Position numbers and translations under genes: made by a program | From: Elmis aenea | Lineage: Eukaryota > Arthropoda > Insecta > Coleoptera > Elmidae | Reading direction: 5' to 3' | Assembly (NCBI GenBank): GCA_947652605.1 | Contig: OX393581.1 | Span: forward strand, 9,800,640-9,864,639 | Length of the DNA stretch: 64,000 nucleotides | The notes under the pieces: model-generated | What the model was told of the DNA's origin: nothing | The model's input: the letters and a program-made list of their open reading frames with translations, nothing else | Database searches by the model: none | Shown here: positions 10,901 through 21,459 of the stretch, one piece after another | Numbering within the stretch: the first letter of the stretch is position 1 | How the letters are laid out: each line of letters opens with the position of its first letter

Positions 10901-13900
10901 TGCGAATTGTTTGAATTGCACGGTCCCACACAAACATACATTCAAATTACTTTGGATGTCGCAATAGCCGATCTATCTTTTGTAGGATGCCTGTTCAATA
11001 CATTATTGGAGAATGGGATTTCCGTGACTTGACTCTAAAAATGTCTCCATCTGTATTTATTCCCCGACCAGAGACAGAGACGTTGGTGGACATTGTACTA
11101 AACGAGATAAATTCAAAAAACAAAGCAAAAGTTTTAGAACTCTGTTGTGGAAGCGGTGCAGTCAGCTTAGCGTTACTGAAGTCCAGACCGCAAGTAAGTT
11201 AATTTGCATACAAAAAAAAATCCTTGCTGGATAACTCTTGATGAAAATATGTTTCTTTAAAAATAAGATTCATAATCTGAAATTGGTGTTAATCATCGAC
11301 GCTTAATAACAGAAATCACTTTTTTATAATAAATACAGGGAAACCGGGAGGGCTATTATATACCTACCAATAATAAATATCAATATCATTTTGATGTCCA
11401 TATAGCGATACCGAAAAATAACAGATATCGATTTATCAATACGTCAAGAGAGATATACCAATATACGATATTTCTTGGTATCGATAACAATGAGAGCGAA
11501 GGTTTTTTGTTTTTTAATAGGAGTATGTAATTAGCCCTTTTTTATTGATACGGCGATATTCTGGAAAGAGTATGACAAAACTATATTCCTCTTTGGTGCA
11601 ATTTTTAAGTTTCGCAGCCATCTTCACCCCAGGGTAACAACAAGGGCAGCCGGCTTGCCAGACAGAACCAGTAACCCGCTAAGACAAACAATTACTACTC
11701 CCCCCGTCTTCGCAGTTTCCGACAAAAATATAAAAGTGCGGAAACTTTGAACGTACCTCGTATTTTTTAGTAATTACAGTGCACAGGATGGTCCAAATTC
11801 GATGGAATTACATGGGTATCTCGCTTGATATTCAAGATAGAGGAAAGGTTAAATTACCAAAAATGTGCAGTTTTTTAAACAAACTTGTAACCGCGTTCAA
11901 AAAATTCTATCATTTTATGTTTTTAAGTCATTAGAAAAAAACTACTTTTTTGACATACATATTTTTAATTTGTTAGATCTCCGTTATTATTAAAAATATC
12001 GAAAAAAATTATGAAAATGATTGTAAGATATTTTTATGTACAATTGGATGGTACTAAAAGAAAACAATTTTACGCTCGCCATTAAAATGTTATGACACAA
12101 ACGTACCTTTTTTTAAATGAAAGCTATAACCTATTAAAATTCCTTTTTTTACAAATATATAAGGGTTAGGTAATGTAGTTATTTTTAATAATACGCAACT
12201 AACAACGGTTCGTATTTATTATTTTTTAAGATAAACATAAAAACCAAAAGTGGGCTGTAAAAAAAAACAAGGTGTAAAACCCTGTAAAACATTTGGGTAC
12301 ATCATTCTAACATTATTTTATAAGGGTTTGAGTTTTGTCGTTCCTTTGTGCAGAAAAGTCTGACAATAATCAATTTTCCGTAAATGTTATTTGAACAGAT
12401 AAATACAGATATTAAATATTGGTTATTTTAATTAGAAAATGATCATAACTGGGCAAAAAAAATCAAGGTTTTGTGGTTGGTGTTTGCTAAGTGATAAGGT
12501 CCTGGTATGAAATTTATTTTATGAATATGTGCTTGTATTTGGTCCTCATTTAGGTAATGTTTTTGGCGAAACGGATATTAAATTAACTTTTTTATAAAAA
12601 CAACATTTTTAAGGGTTATTAGGTTTCATTACAATTTAGGTCCAGAGTCATTTGTCACAATTAAATCGTGTTCATATTTATTTACATTATTTATCTTTTG
12701 TTTAATTTTTTTTTTACTCCTACTTTTTGTTTTTATAATGTCCACATAAAAGAAGATTTAAAAACTTTTGTAATTTGCGTAATGCTGAAAATAACTGCAT
12801 CCACTCTCATATATTGAATGAGAAAAAATAAGGAATCTATATTGGTCATAGCCAACTAAAGCTTCCATTTAGAAAAAGGTAAGTTTGCGTCATAACTTTT
12901 TAACGGTAAGCGTAAAAACAGTTCTTTTAGTTTCATTAAACTCTACATGAAAATATTTAAAAATGATTATTTAAATGCATTCGACATACAACAATAACGG
13001 AGATATGCCACATTATAAATATGACAAATAAGAGTTTTTCTCTTAATAACTTTTTAACCGGAAATGATAAAATATTTTTGAAAACAATTCTTAGTTTGTC
13101 TCAAAAACTGCACATTTTTGGTAATTTAACCGTTTCTCTATCTTGAATATTGAGGAGATACCCATGTGGTATGTAATCCCATCGAGTTTGGACCACATGG
13201 TACATATTGCACATAATACTGACATATACAGTAGAGTAGACAATAAATGTAAATACAGAGTTATAACAGAATTTTAAAATTCGATTTTTTTTTAAATATT
13301 AAATGCTGATGAATCCCACTCAAACTGAGGCCGATGCAATGAAAAATATATGTTGTTTTTGTAATGTATGCAATGCATAGGTATAGCCTGATTCAAAGTT
13401 GACTCCAGCTGCACGTCACGGTCGCAGGCTTCAATTCCCAACAAAGCTTCATTGCGTTGCATTTTGCATACAGTAATAATATTGGAACTTCTAAATTATA
13501 TTTTCAAGCTACTAAAAGGTCATAACCGTTTTAAACTTATAGTCAAGTGTCTAGTGAGTCTTAATGCTTAAGCTAACACACTGGTCGGTCAGCCACTGCG
13601 AAGCATCATTCTTTAAAAACAATCTGTATTATATTAACAAACCAAACGAAATATACAGGATTTAAGTATATATGTATGTAGGTACTTTTACACTTTTTTA
13701 ACCCAAATAATATTCTCCCAAATTGGACAGAATATTTACAGTCAGGTTATATTTAAAATTGACCAAAGAAATTAAAACCAAGTTAAACTTTTGCGTAAAA
13801 ATCAATGGACCGAGGGTTTTTGCTGTTTTTCAGAACGCCATAGCTTAACTGAAGGAATATTTAGCTCATCAACAACTTTATGATAACAACACATGCATTT

Positions 13901-16900
13901 TTTAAATTCTAATTAAAAGTACAATCCAGTTAGTGGCGAGTGGAGTAAAGTAATAGCCTGCAAATAGTCATTAACATGATTACAGGGTAAATGTGCCCCC
14001 ATTACACAACTTTTTGAATGATAAATGTCAACTTTGTAATACTACCCAGTTCATATCATTATGAAAACACTGTAGTTTTTCATTTTGTTGGTAGTTGCAA
14101 AATAAAAACTGTTTTTGAGTGGCAAACATTATTAGTGAAATCATTATTAGACGGGGAAAAAATTAAGTATCTAAAAAATCAAATTTTAACTTCCAAAATA
14201 TTCATTTACATGGACATCTTACTACAAATAAGTACATATTTGATAATCACGAACCAGCTTAAAAAGAATAATAGGGTCAAGGACTACAATACCATAATTT
14301 CCTTTTAATTTGCGTAAAAGATACGTTTTTGTGATTCTATTTCCAGTTTAGACGTTTAAAAACGTATTTAAGCGGTTTAAATAAAAATTTACAGCGAAAT
14401 TGCCTTCACCGCCCAGTTTCAGTTCTTTACGTACAATCTTCTACAACTAATTTTTTTTAATATCCTGTTAATTTTAAAAGCGAATCTAACCGCTAACGTT
14501 GCAATTTTTTTTTTTGCTAGCTTCATCTCACTTCTATTTAACTCGATTATTAGAGAAGTTTTTTCTATTTCATACAAAAAAATCAAGTTAGAAATTGCAC
14601 TTTTAACTTGTTACAAAGAATGAAATGAAAGAAGTTGCGTTTTAGTGTAGAAATAAACGAATTTCACATATTGTAACGTAATTTAATCTGTTTTTAATTG
14701 CAGTTGTGTGTAACTGCGATAGATTGTTCATCCGAAGCTTGCAAGCTTACTAGAATAAATGCTACCAACCTTAACCTTGCCGAAAGACTTACAGTTATCG
14801 AAGATACAATAAGTGAAAACAATCTTCTATTGTCAGTGAATGACAATTTTGATGTAATCGTTAGTAATCCACCTTATGTACCAACAAAGGATATGGAAAA
14901 TCTCCAGCCTGAAATTTCAATGTAAGTGCAATTTTTCTAGTAAAGGGTTTGGAAGGCTTCATACTTTTCAATTTAATTTTCCTGGTTGATTATATTCTCT
15001 ATAATCGTCATATCGTCATTATGTTGTTGGGTCTTGTCTTTGGCGGCATATTTTTATGACATCTTCCAGGTGAGCGCCGAAATTTCCCGGCCTGACTATG
15101 AAAGAAACGGCGTAAGCTCAAAATTAAATTTTATTTTTCAATCTAATCTCCCCTGACATCAATGTTCTTATTACATCGTATTAGCAATAATTCGATATCC
15201 CTAAAAAAATATGCCTTCGGTTTGTCTGCAAAATGTGCCCAAATTGCAGCCTTCACCTCTTGGTCGTCACTGAAATGGCACTCTCGAAGGTCCTTTTTCA
15301 AATTTCCAAACAGGTAATAGTCACTGGGGGTCATATCTGAACTATACGGAAGGTGATCGATTTGTTCAAAACCGCAGTCACGAATTGCTGCTTGAGCAAT
15401 TCCAGCAGTGTGCACGGGGGTATTGTCGTGCAGTTAACGCACGCCTCTGGTCAGTTTCCCACGTCTTGTCTCCCGAATATTTTGTCGTAATTTGTGCAGG
15501 AGTGCTGCCTAATATTCCCAGTTGACTGTGGTGTTGCGTTCTTTAAAATCTATGAGAAGAAAGCCCCACAATCCCAAAAGATCGTGGCCATCTTTTTTTT
15601 TTTTTTTGATAGCTGCATTTTATTACAAAAGAATATGTTTAAGGCCCAAACAGAATGCGAGTTTCGGGTTTTGAGTTTTGGGTTTTGGGTTTCGGGTTGG
15701 AGACTGAAACTGGTCTTTGAAACTCGTTGCTAACACAATGCGAGTTTTTCAAAACTTAAAACTCGTCTTGACAAATGTCAATGTCAAATGACATTTTAAA
15801 CAGCCAAACCTTCATTAATGTAAATTTTTGGAAATCGTGTAGTACCAATTCAGATTCGTTTTCTTTTTCCTTCAAAAACATCTAATACAATCTTACTTTC
15901 GAGTTAAATTTAGACCTTAAAATTATGAAAATACGTGGCCGGGCGCATCAGCTGTCAGAAATTGACATGTTCGATTTTCGATGCCATTTTAACGCATTTT
16001 AAGCCTTTCAAAAAATTATTTCAACTTGATTTACTAATGCAACGACCAAAATGAATGTTCCCAGGTAATAATTTATATACTTAGTCATCGAAAAAAAAAA
16101 AATTCAATAATAAAAGCGTTTGCTTTAAAACACCTAAATTTTTATGAAATTTTACCGTCGGGTGTTGGCCCAAGGGTTAAGTATCCGATGGATGGGCCGA
16201 GCGCGCTCGAGCGTCCAAAATTCAAATCCACGAGACGGCAAATTATTTTTTTTCGCGAATTTTTATAATATTGGCCTGCCCACCCCCAGGGCCTATCACG
16301 GGGGGGGGGCTAATACACAATATTTTGTTTACAAATGCTATTAAAATTAAATTAAAACCTTTCTAAGAGTAATGGGGGCCCGTTGTCTATTGCTTCCCTG
16401 GGGCCCGAATTTTCTGTGAACGGCCCTGCCCACCACCATTGCATAAAACAAATGATATGTCTTATCGTCCAAAAATATTAAAAATATTCTGCCTCACATC
16501 AATAACTGATAAACTTGGGTGTGCGGGACATATTTATTAAAATGCGGGACGCGGGACAAATAAAGACAAAGCGGGACAGTCCCGAAAAATCCAGGACGTC
16601 TGGTAACCCTGAATGCTGCCCTCAGATCAATAATTATGAACTACGAAATTTATTGGTGCAAGCAGGGGCGGATCTAGGTTTTTCGGGGCCTAGGGCTTAT
16701 TGAAGTCCAATGGGGCCCCATTTTTTGTTGAATTAAGAATCCTTGAATTCATTTTTATTAACATCAAAATCAGAGTTGAAATATATTTATTTATGAAGTG
16801 GCGACTGGTGATGATCTATGTTACATTGATTAAAATAAAACAAATAATAAGTACTATAAATTATCATTAGTAATATTAATTATTTTTTACTATACGATAA

Positions 16901-19900
16901 GTGCTAATTGTTAGTGAAAAAGTATTAAAAATTTATGATAATGATTCAATTTTTGTGGGCCCTTCACACTTGGGGGCCTAGGGCTTAAGCTCTATTCGTC
17001 CTTATGTAGATCCGCCCCTGGGTGCAAGAGAAAATGTATTTGTGTGAGTGAGTTTCGGTCTCTAATGTTCAGCATGTTTGAAACCCAAACCCGACTTGAG
17101 CAAATACCGTCTTCACGTTGAAACTCAAAGACCGTATTCTGTTCGGTTTCATATGAATCCGTGTGTTTAACTTTGAAACCCGAAACCCAAAACCCAAAAC
17201 TCAAAACCCAAAACTCGTTCAGCATGTTTAAAACCCAAACTCGAGTTGAGCAAATACCGTCTTTACGTTGAAACTCAAAGACCGTATTTTCTGTTCGGTT
17301 TCATATGAATCCGTGTGTTTGACTTTGAAACCCGAAACTCAAAACCCAAAACTCAAATACCGAAACTCGCATTCTGTTTGGGCCTTTTTAGTTGCTTCAA
17401 AAAAGTACAAAAACATCAGGAAATACATAAATCAAATTGCATATTTTGGATACATTATTATGATTCTGAAAAAATATATGTATTCCAATTCTCATGAAAA
17501 GGCTTGACTTGTCCTCCTTTTCTTTGATGATTATCCTTCGACCCCATGGGGGCGACAGACGCAAGATCAATTGTTTCAATTTCGAATGTTATATCCGTCA
17601 ACAGAATGCAATAAGAAACTAGACTGGTGAAGCCCAGCTGCTCTCTCTATAAACAGTATCTCGCTTGTTTCTTCTAGCTTCTTAGTTTCTGTAAATATTA
17701 AGGTTTCTGCAGTTAATTATGGTTTATCATAGATTATAAAATTACAGCGAATTTAGTCATTGAAGAATGACGTTGCGTCTTTTTTTAATGTGTAGTTACT
17801 AAGCACCTATTTTAAATATCGTTGCCAAATTCAAAATTTATAGATAGTTACGAAGACATTAATAGTAGAATTTTACTTCTTAAATTTTGTTTTCTCTTAC
17901 ACCGAGTGATCTTTTCGGACGAATTTAAGCTCGAGGACGACCACTAGGTTGTCTTTTATTATAGGAGATAAACCGTAACTTGGCCGAAGTACTGTACATT
18001 GGCCGCACTGTTAGGGAAGAGTACTTATTACTCTTATTTTTATTGTTGTTAATTTTGGCTCGTAATCGTCTTCATAAAACGGTTGGACCCTTAAACGTGG
18101 TTTTACTTACCAGGGAAGGTCACGATACGTTGTCGCTAGAATTTGATTAAGGCTGTGTTTATATGCATCAAGAACATCAAAACTAAACGTTTTGCAGAGT
18201 TATACGTGCCACTGGCCATTTCCTTCGGAAAAATAGGGGATAAACTGAACAGCTGAATAATAAAAGTAATTTTTGCGATCGCGTTGGCCATGAAACCGTC
18301 AGAGGTAAAATCGAAATTCTTCTATTTACCAATACGCGCATCCTTTGCGAGTAAAATGGTGCAAAGTTTTTAAAATAATCTTAAAACAGTTCCGGAGAAA
18401 AACGCGAAAAACGAGGCCATTGTAAGAGCGGTTTTCTCTTTGTGCAAGTCTTATAGATATAGTTATACAGATACATATACCACAACTTCTCAAATCATAC
18501 CGCTTTTGACGTTTTTTTTCGGAACCGCGAGTTTTCACCTGTAGTTTGTTAAGTTATTGTTTAATTATGGTAATGGTAGTTATTGTACGTAACATACCCG
18601 TAAAGTGTCTTTACTGGTCTCGTATGTTTTAGGGCAGAGCTTTCCAAACTGTGTGTCGAGACACGTTAGTGAGTCGGCTGCAGTGTGAAGGTGTGTCGCG
18701 CGATTTTTAAATTTTTGACTTTGTTTACTGGTTGGTTCAACAAAAGGTTTTACAGCTTTAACAAAGAAAGTGAATGCAAATATAATTAGGTAATTACTCA
18801 TTGCATTTTACATCGCGAAGCACTAGTCGCGCAAACCATTGGTAATGAATTAAGTAAGGTTATGGATAATGTGTTTCAAATGGTTAATTACGTTAACAGT
18901 AGACCTCTTAAATCAAGAGTATTTGCTCACGTTTGTGAAAAAATGGGGAAAAAATTTAAAAAGCTTATACTACACACAGAAGTTCGTTGGCTTTTAAGAG
19001 GTTGAGTGCTTTTTCATTTATACGAAGTGACGGAAATGTTGTTTAAACTTTTTGAGGAAAATCAGCAAAATGCGATCTAATTCAAAATAAACTATGGTGC
19101 ACAAAATTGGCATATCTTGCTGACATATTTTAACACTAACTTGAATAAAATAACCACCAGTATGCGAGGAAAGGAGAAAATATCTTAAGAGCAGTAGATA
19201 AATGTGTGCTATGAGAGACAAGATGTTAATTTGGTAAAAGAAATTTTGAAATGTTTCCCAAAACTGCTGACCATGAGCTAAAATGTGATATCAGCTCGCC
19301 CATTCTTAACCATTTAACATTGCTCGCAGAGAAAGTTCATCGCTACTTCCCAAACGTTGAAATCCAAGACTATGATTGGATCCAAAATTCTTTTTTTTTC
19401 AACTAGTCATTTATTTAAGAAGAAGAATTAGCTAAAATAAAAAATGATCGAAGTGTGTTAATGGTGTGTGAACAGGATGACTTAGACAAATTTTGGATTT
19501 GCGTTTTCATCGATGACAAACTCGAAGACATTGAAACGTGGAAGCTTAAAAATGCTTGATGACGAATTGCGAGTGTCTTTATCTAGTATTCCACCAAATA
19601 TTCAAAAGCTGTGTTTATCCCATCAAGCTCATACATCTTATAAAAATGGTCAGTAGTTATTGGCGTTATTCAATTTGTAACAATTTATTGTCCGTATCTC
19701 TTGTAAGGGATAGTTTAACCTCTGGTTTGCTAGTACACTGAATTACTGTGTCACGAAATTATGTTTGTCTAAAAAATGTGTCACCCACATGAAAAGTTTG
19801 GAAAGCTCTGGTTTAGGGACTCGCCCACGGCTCGTCCCAAAACTGCCTACTCGTCCAGTAAACTAACACTTTCCGGTTACGTAAATAGCTATTACTAAAG

Positions 19901-20466
19901 TTGAAATCCTCATAACTTGGCCCTTTTGAAGTGTTACTTCGTTTAGTAAATGATCAATTAGATTTTGTCCCACAATATTGATTTACAAAGTAACACTGAA
20001 GTAAAATAAAAGATCAATAGTTGATGCCAGGCGTCACATAATATCAAAACAGATTTCAGATATTGGCAGCAGTTTTCATATAATGTGAAAAACTAACTTG
20101 TTTACAATAATTTTTTTTTAAATTTATTAAAATTGTTAAATTGGTTTGTTTATGTGTTACTTGCACGATTGCTTCTCAAGCTTGGCTTGAATCATTAATA
20201 GCAATTATCCATTTTTTTGTAGGTATGAAGATCTTCGTGCTTTACTTGGAGGATCTGATGGACTTGATACCATAAAGCTTATTTTAAAGATTTCTTCGAG
20301 AATTTTAAACGAAAATGGAAAATTGTTCCTAGAAGTCGATCCCTCTCATCCAAATCTAATTAGCAACTGGTTGAATGAAAACGAACACCTACGTTTGCGT
20401 TTTGTACAGCACTATAAAGATTTTTGCGGGAAAGAACGATTTGTTGAAGTAATTAAGGTTAAATAA
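7614..20466 (+). CDS. HEMK1: HEMK1-like mitochondrial release factor glutamine methyltransferase
   Basis: Five exons, 7614-7931, 9255-9343, 10986-11193, 14704-14921 and 20223-20466, join without a break into 358 residues. Human HEMK1 is of similar length (about 340). PrmC/HemK enzymes use S-adenosylmethionine to N5-methylate the glutamine of the GGQ motif in peptide-chain release factors; HEMK1 is the mitochondrial form. Diagnostic features are FIPRPETE (residues 160-167), the SAM-binding motif [10 protein letters not shown] (185-194), the acidic residue at 212 and the catalytic SNPPYVP (NPPY at 260-263). The first ~70 residues are basic, serine/threonine-rich and poor in acids, consistent with a mitochondrial presequence. 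ATG 7614 is the first in-frame ATG. The introns hold many transposon relics. Confidence 0.93.
8217..8456. mobile_element. hAT-type MITE with 8-base target duplication
   Basis: The inverted ends CACTGGTGCCCAACCT and CAGTGGTGCCCAACCT match at 15 of 16 bases. The flanks GTTTAGAA (8209-8216) and GTTAAGAA (8457-8464) match at 7 of 8, the duplication length of hAT elements. The 240-bp interior has no coding sequence but repeats GCGAGCCACAT-like blocks. It lies in HEMK1 intron 1. Confidence 0.8.
8465..9254. other. Rest of HEMK1 intron 1, no feature seen
   Basis: AT-rich. No exon, repeat or RNA gene was recognised. Confidence 0.5.
9255..9343 (+). CDS. HEMK1: HEMK1 exon 2 (N-terminal helical domain)
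   Basis: An 89-base exon between TTTCGTTGCAG and GTGAGT. It encodes [20 protein letters not shown] then [10 protein letters not shown], the helix leading to the P-QYI motif in PrmC-type proteins. It ends in phase 2. Confidence 0.88.
9538..9690 (-). pseudogene. Tail of a non-LTR retrotransposon ORF
   Basis: The minus strand reads [20 protein letters not shown], then [18 protein letters not shown], before a stop. The order of basic RG.PR.NWR...EI resembles the extreme C terminus of insect endonuclease-reverse transcriptases (RGRPRTRW..EI). Only this short end is visible; upstream on the minus strand the frame breaks. Confidence 0.45.
9720..10195. repeat. Dispersed repeat with a GGCCAAATTCGA end
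   Basis: Read on the minus strand, the right boundary starts TACAGGGTGGGCCAAATTCG and continues with GGTATCTCGGTTACTG. This resembles the ends of the long-inverted-repeat element at 11783-13205 (GGTCCAAATTCGATGG ... GGGTATCTC). The left boundary is uncertain. Confidence 0.4.
10986..11193 (+). CDS. HEMK1: HEMK1 exon 3 (SAM-binding motif I)
   Basis: The acceptor is TTTTGTAG and the donor is GTAAGT at 11194. It carries [27 protein letters not shown] and the methyltransferase motif [16 protein letters not shown]. Confidence 0.93.
11220..11782. other. HEMK1 intron 3, first part
   Basis: About 11380-11490 is rich in GATATCGAT, TATCGAT and ATACCAATA-like words that recur in both orientations. This suggests another decayed MITE, but boundaries could not be set. 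No coding sequence. Confidence 0.3.
11783..13205. mobile_element. Non-autonomous element with inverted repeats of about 350 bp
   Basis: The left arm (from 11783, GGTCCAAATTCGATGG, GGGTATCTCG, ATATTCAAGATAGA, AAATTACCAAAAATGTGCAG) returns in reverse complement at the right end (13205 leftwards, GGTCCAAACTCGATGG and so on). Matching continues inward over about 350 bases, to the GTTATGAC.CAAAC.TACCTTTTT block near 12090 and 12890. No open reading frame explains it. The ends recall foldback-like or large MITE structures. It lies in HEMK1 intron 3. Confidence 0.7.
13206..14703. other. HEMK1 intron 3, last part, no feature seen
   Basis: No exon or family-level match. An open frame at about 14020-14308 has no recognisable motif or splice context and is taken as chance. 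Confidence 0.4.
14704..14921 (+). CDS. HEMK1: HEMK1 exon 4 (catalytic NPPY)
   Basis: The acceptor is TTTTTAATTGCAG and the donor is GTAAGT at 14922. It encodes the second SAM-binding strand ([11 protein letters not shown]) and [24 protein letters not shown] binds the substrate glutamine in this family. It ends in phase 2. Confidence 0.93.
15130..15592 (-). pseudogene. mariner transposase C-terminal half, broken
   Basis: The minus strand encodes [20 protein letters not shown], then [40 protein letters not shown] and [16 protein letters not shown]. The HDN aspartate and the SD of SDYYLF are separated by 34 residues, the DD34D signature of mariner. There are stops after VNWEY and before LHDNTP. 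The N-terminal half is absent: the copy stops at a poly-T run near 15595, so it is truncated. It lies antisense in HEMK1 intron 4. Confidence 0.82.
16150..16236 (+). other. tRNA-like sequence, possibly the head of a SINE
   Basis: TTGGCCCAAGGGTTAAG resembles an RNA polymerase III A box (TRGCNNAGYGG) and AATTCAAATCC resembles a B box (GGTTCGANTCC) at 8 of 11 positions. No convincing cloverleaf was folded, so this is at best a decayed tRNA or tRNA-derived SINE. Confidence 0.3.
16287..16428. mobile_element. 142-bp hAT-type MITE
   Basis: The ends CAGGGCC and GGCCCTG form short inverted repeats, flanked by CCCACCCC (16279-16286) and CCCACCAC (16429-16436), matching at 7 of 8 bases. The interior holds a run of G and no coding sequence. 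Confidence 0.6.
16510..16611. mobile_element. One end of another hAT-like element
   Basis: The minus strand from 16611 reads CAGGGTTACCAGACGTCCTG, then GGACTGTCCCGC, a terminus type common in hAT-derived repeats. The matching opposite end was not seen. Confidence 0.4.
16663..17020. mobile_element. 358-bp hAT-type MITE with perfect target duplication
   Basis: The ends CAGGGGCGGATCTAGG and CAGGGGCGGATCTACA are inverted repeats. GGTGCAAG occurs exactly on both sides (16655-16662 and 17021-17028), an 8-base duplication as made by hAT transposases. GGGGCCTAGGGCTT occurs as a second, direct repeat near both ends. No coding sequence. Confidence 0.88.
17071..17370. repeat. 150-bp tandem duplication rich in CCCAAAA runs
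   Basis: AGCATGTTT.AAACCCAAAC at 17071 recurs at 17221. The two copies share the GAGCAAATACCGTCTT, GTTGAAACTCAAAGACCGTA and TTTCATATGAATCCGTGTGT blocks and end in arrays of AAACCC/AAACTC. The complementary strand carries four GGG runs within about 35 bases. Confidence 0.75.
17388..18117. other. HEMK1 intron 4, no firm feature
   Basis: [15 protein letters not shown] word near 17905-17945 recalls the first catalytic block of Tc1 transposases, but nothing around it supports a gene. Otherwise unassigned. Confidence 0.3.
18118..18540. mobile_element. Single arm of a foldback element (relative of 57054-57722)
   Basis: GGTCACGATACGTTGTCGCT, CATCAAGAACATCAAAACTA, GTTTTGCAGAGTTATACGTG and CTTCTATTTACCAATACGCG follow in the same order as in each arm of the foldback element at 57054-57722. 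Here the reverse-complement second arm is missing, so this copy is truncated. Confidence 0.7.
18635..19810 (+). mobile_element. Decayed hAT element with ZBED5/FAM200-like transposase relic
   Basis: The ends CAGAGCTTTCCAAACT are inverted and exact over 16 bases. The flanks TTTTAGGG (18627-18634) and GTTTAGGG (19811-19818) match at 7 of 8. The plus strand from 18841 reads [20 protein letters not shown], then [20 protein letters not shown] and [13 protein letters not shown], followed by frames broken by many stops. The [10 protein letters not shown] block is characteristic of the hAT lineage that gave rise to vertebrate ZBED5 and FAM200 proteins. Internal deletions and stops make it inactive. 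Confidence 0.82.
20223..20466 (+). CDS. HEMK1: HEMK1 exon 5 (C-terminal part)
   Basis: The acceptor is TTTTTTTGTAG. It continues [20 protein letters not shown], corresponding to the family's YEPR.AL.GG.DGL block, and runs to TAA at 20464-20466. AATAAA overlaps the stop codon (20463-20468); no clearer polyadenylation signal was chosen. Confidence 0.92.
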
Positions 20467-21459
20467 ATGCAAATTCGATCAATCTTTTAACTTATTTTGT
20501 TCCCCCAGGTAATGTACCCTTAACGAGTAGGTAGTATCTTAAAGATTTGCAACAAACTGCTTGTCGGAAAATTGATTGAGTACCCCTGAGCCCTTGATTT
20601 TAATCAGGCCGTTCTTGTGCAATTTATGGTTAGTAGTAAGATTTATTTGCTTGTGTTTCGTTTAATTTTCAGGCATTTTGTTGGCGTGATAACAAATGCT
20701 TATCGCAAAATTCGACGTTCCTTCAATTGGTGTTTGCTCTAACGAAGATGAAATTAGTTTTCTCACCCTGGAATTAGTCTTTTGTGTAACATAATGTACC
20801 TATAAAGGAATACGTTGTTTCTGAGAAGTACTTCTAGTAAATGATGATCTTTATTATAGAACCACAAAAGTGGTATTTGTGCACAACGTTATTTCACTGA
20901 CTTTTTTGTATGTCAATTTTTTTAATAATTAAAATTAACCCCCACATATCAAATACTGCATTCATTTTTACTTTCGCCACACGATGACACTATGATAGTG
21001 AACATTTTCTGTAGCAGGATTTTGATTGATCTATAGATTTTGCGGTCTCCTGAACACGTTTCGACTATATTTGCGACACGTCTGTCTGTGTACGGGTGTG
21101 TAGTTGATATCTCATCGATGGCAAAAATTCCTGTATGAACTCCAAGGTTTCTTCTATGCATAGTCTAAATTTAAGCGTTTTCTCTTAAAAACGACTGCAC
21201 TTAGGTATAGGGAATGCTATCAAAAGTCCCTCTAAAGTAACGTGTTAAATCCAAAAATGCAATAAAAAATAGACCATTGTATTTTAAATAAGAAAGTAGA
21301 GGTCAACTTCCGGTATTTCCGGAAATGTCGCCATATTGAAAATATTTTCAATAAACAAATCAGATGCCATTATGGTCATAACCAAAATTTCACATCAATA
21401 CCCTTTTTCATTCTTCATATATTTGTAATGCCCGGTTCCTATTAATCACCCTGTGTATG
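20467..21459. other. Intergenic region after HEMK1
   Basis: No gene was recognised. Short open frames on both strands (for example 20949-21161 minus) have no motif support. ATCACCCTGTGTATG near 21450 may be another repeat end. Confidence 0.4.

Larger units (their letters stand above)
15641..17387. mobile_element. Inverted-repeat element with GGGTTTT-rich ends, filled with nested MITEs
   Basis: The left end AGGCCCAAACAGAATGCGAG, followed by TTTCGGGTTTTGAGTTTTGG, returns as its reverse complement at about 17340-17387. The roughly 1.75-kb interior has no intact gene and contains at least two hAT-type MITEs with target duplications, a tRNA-like stretch and a 150-bp tandem duplication near the right end. 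No target duplication could be fixed. Class unknown. Confidence 0.5.

Noticed and set aside
17880..18000. Possible Tc1 transposase piece ([11 protein letters not shown])
   Set aside because: Only one short word matches; neighbouring catalytic blocks are absent.
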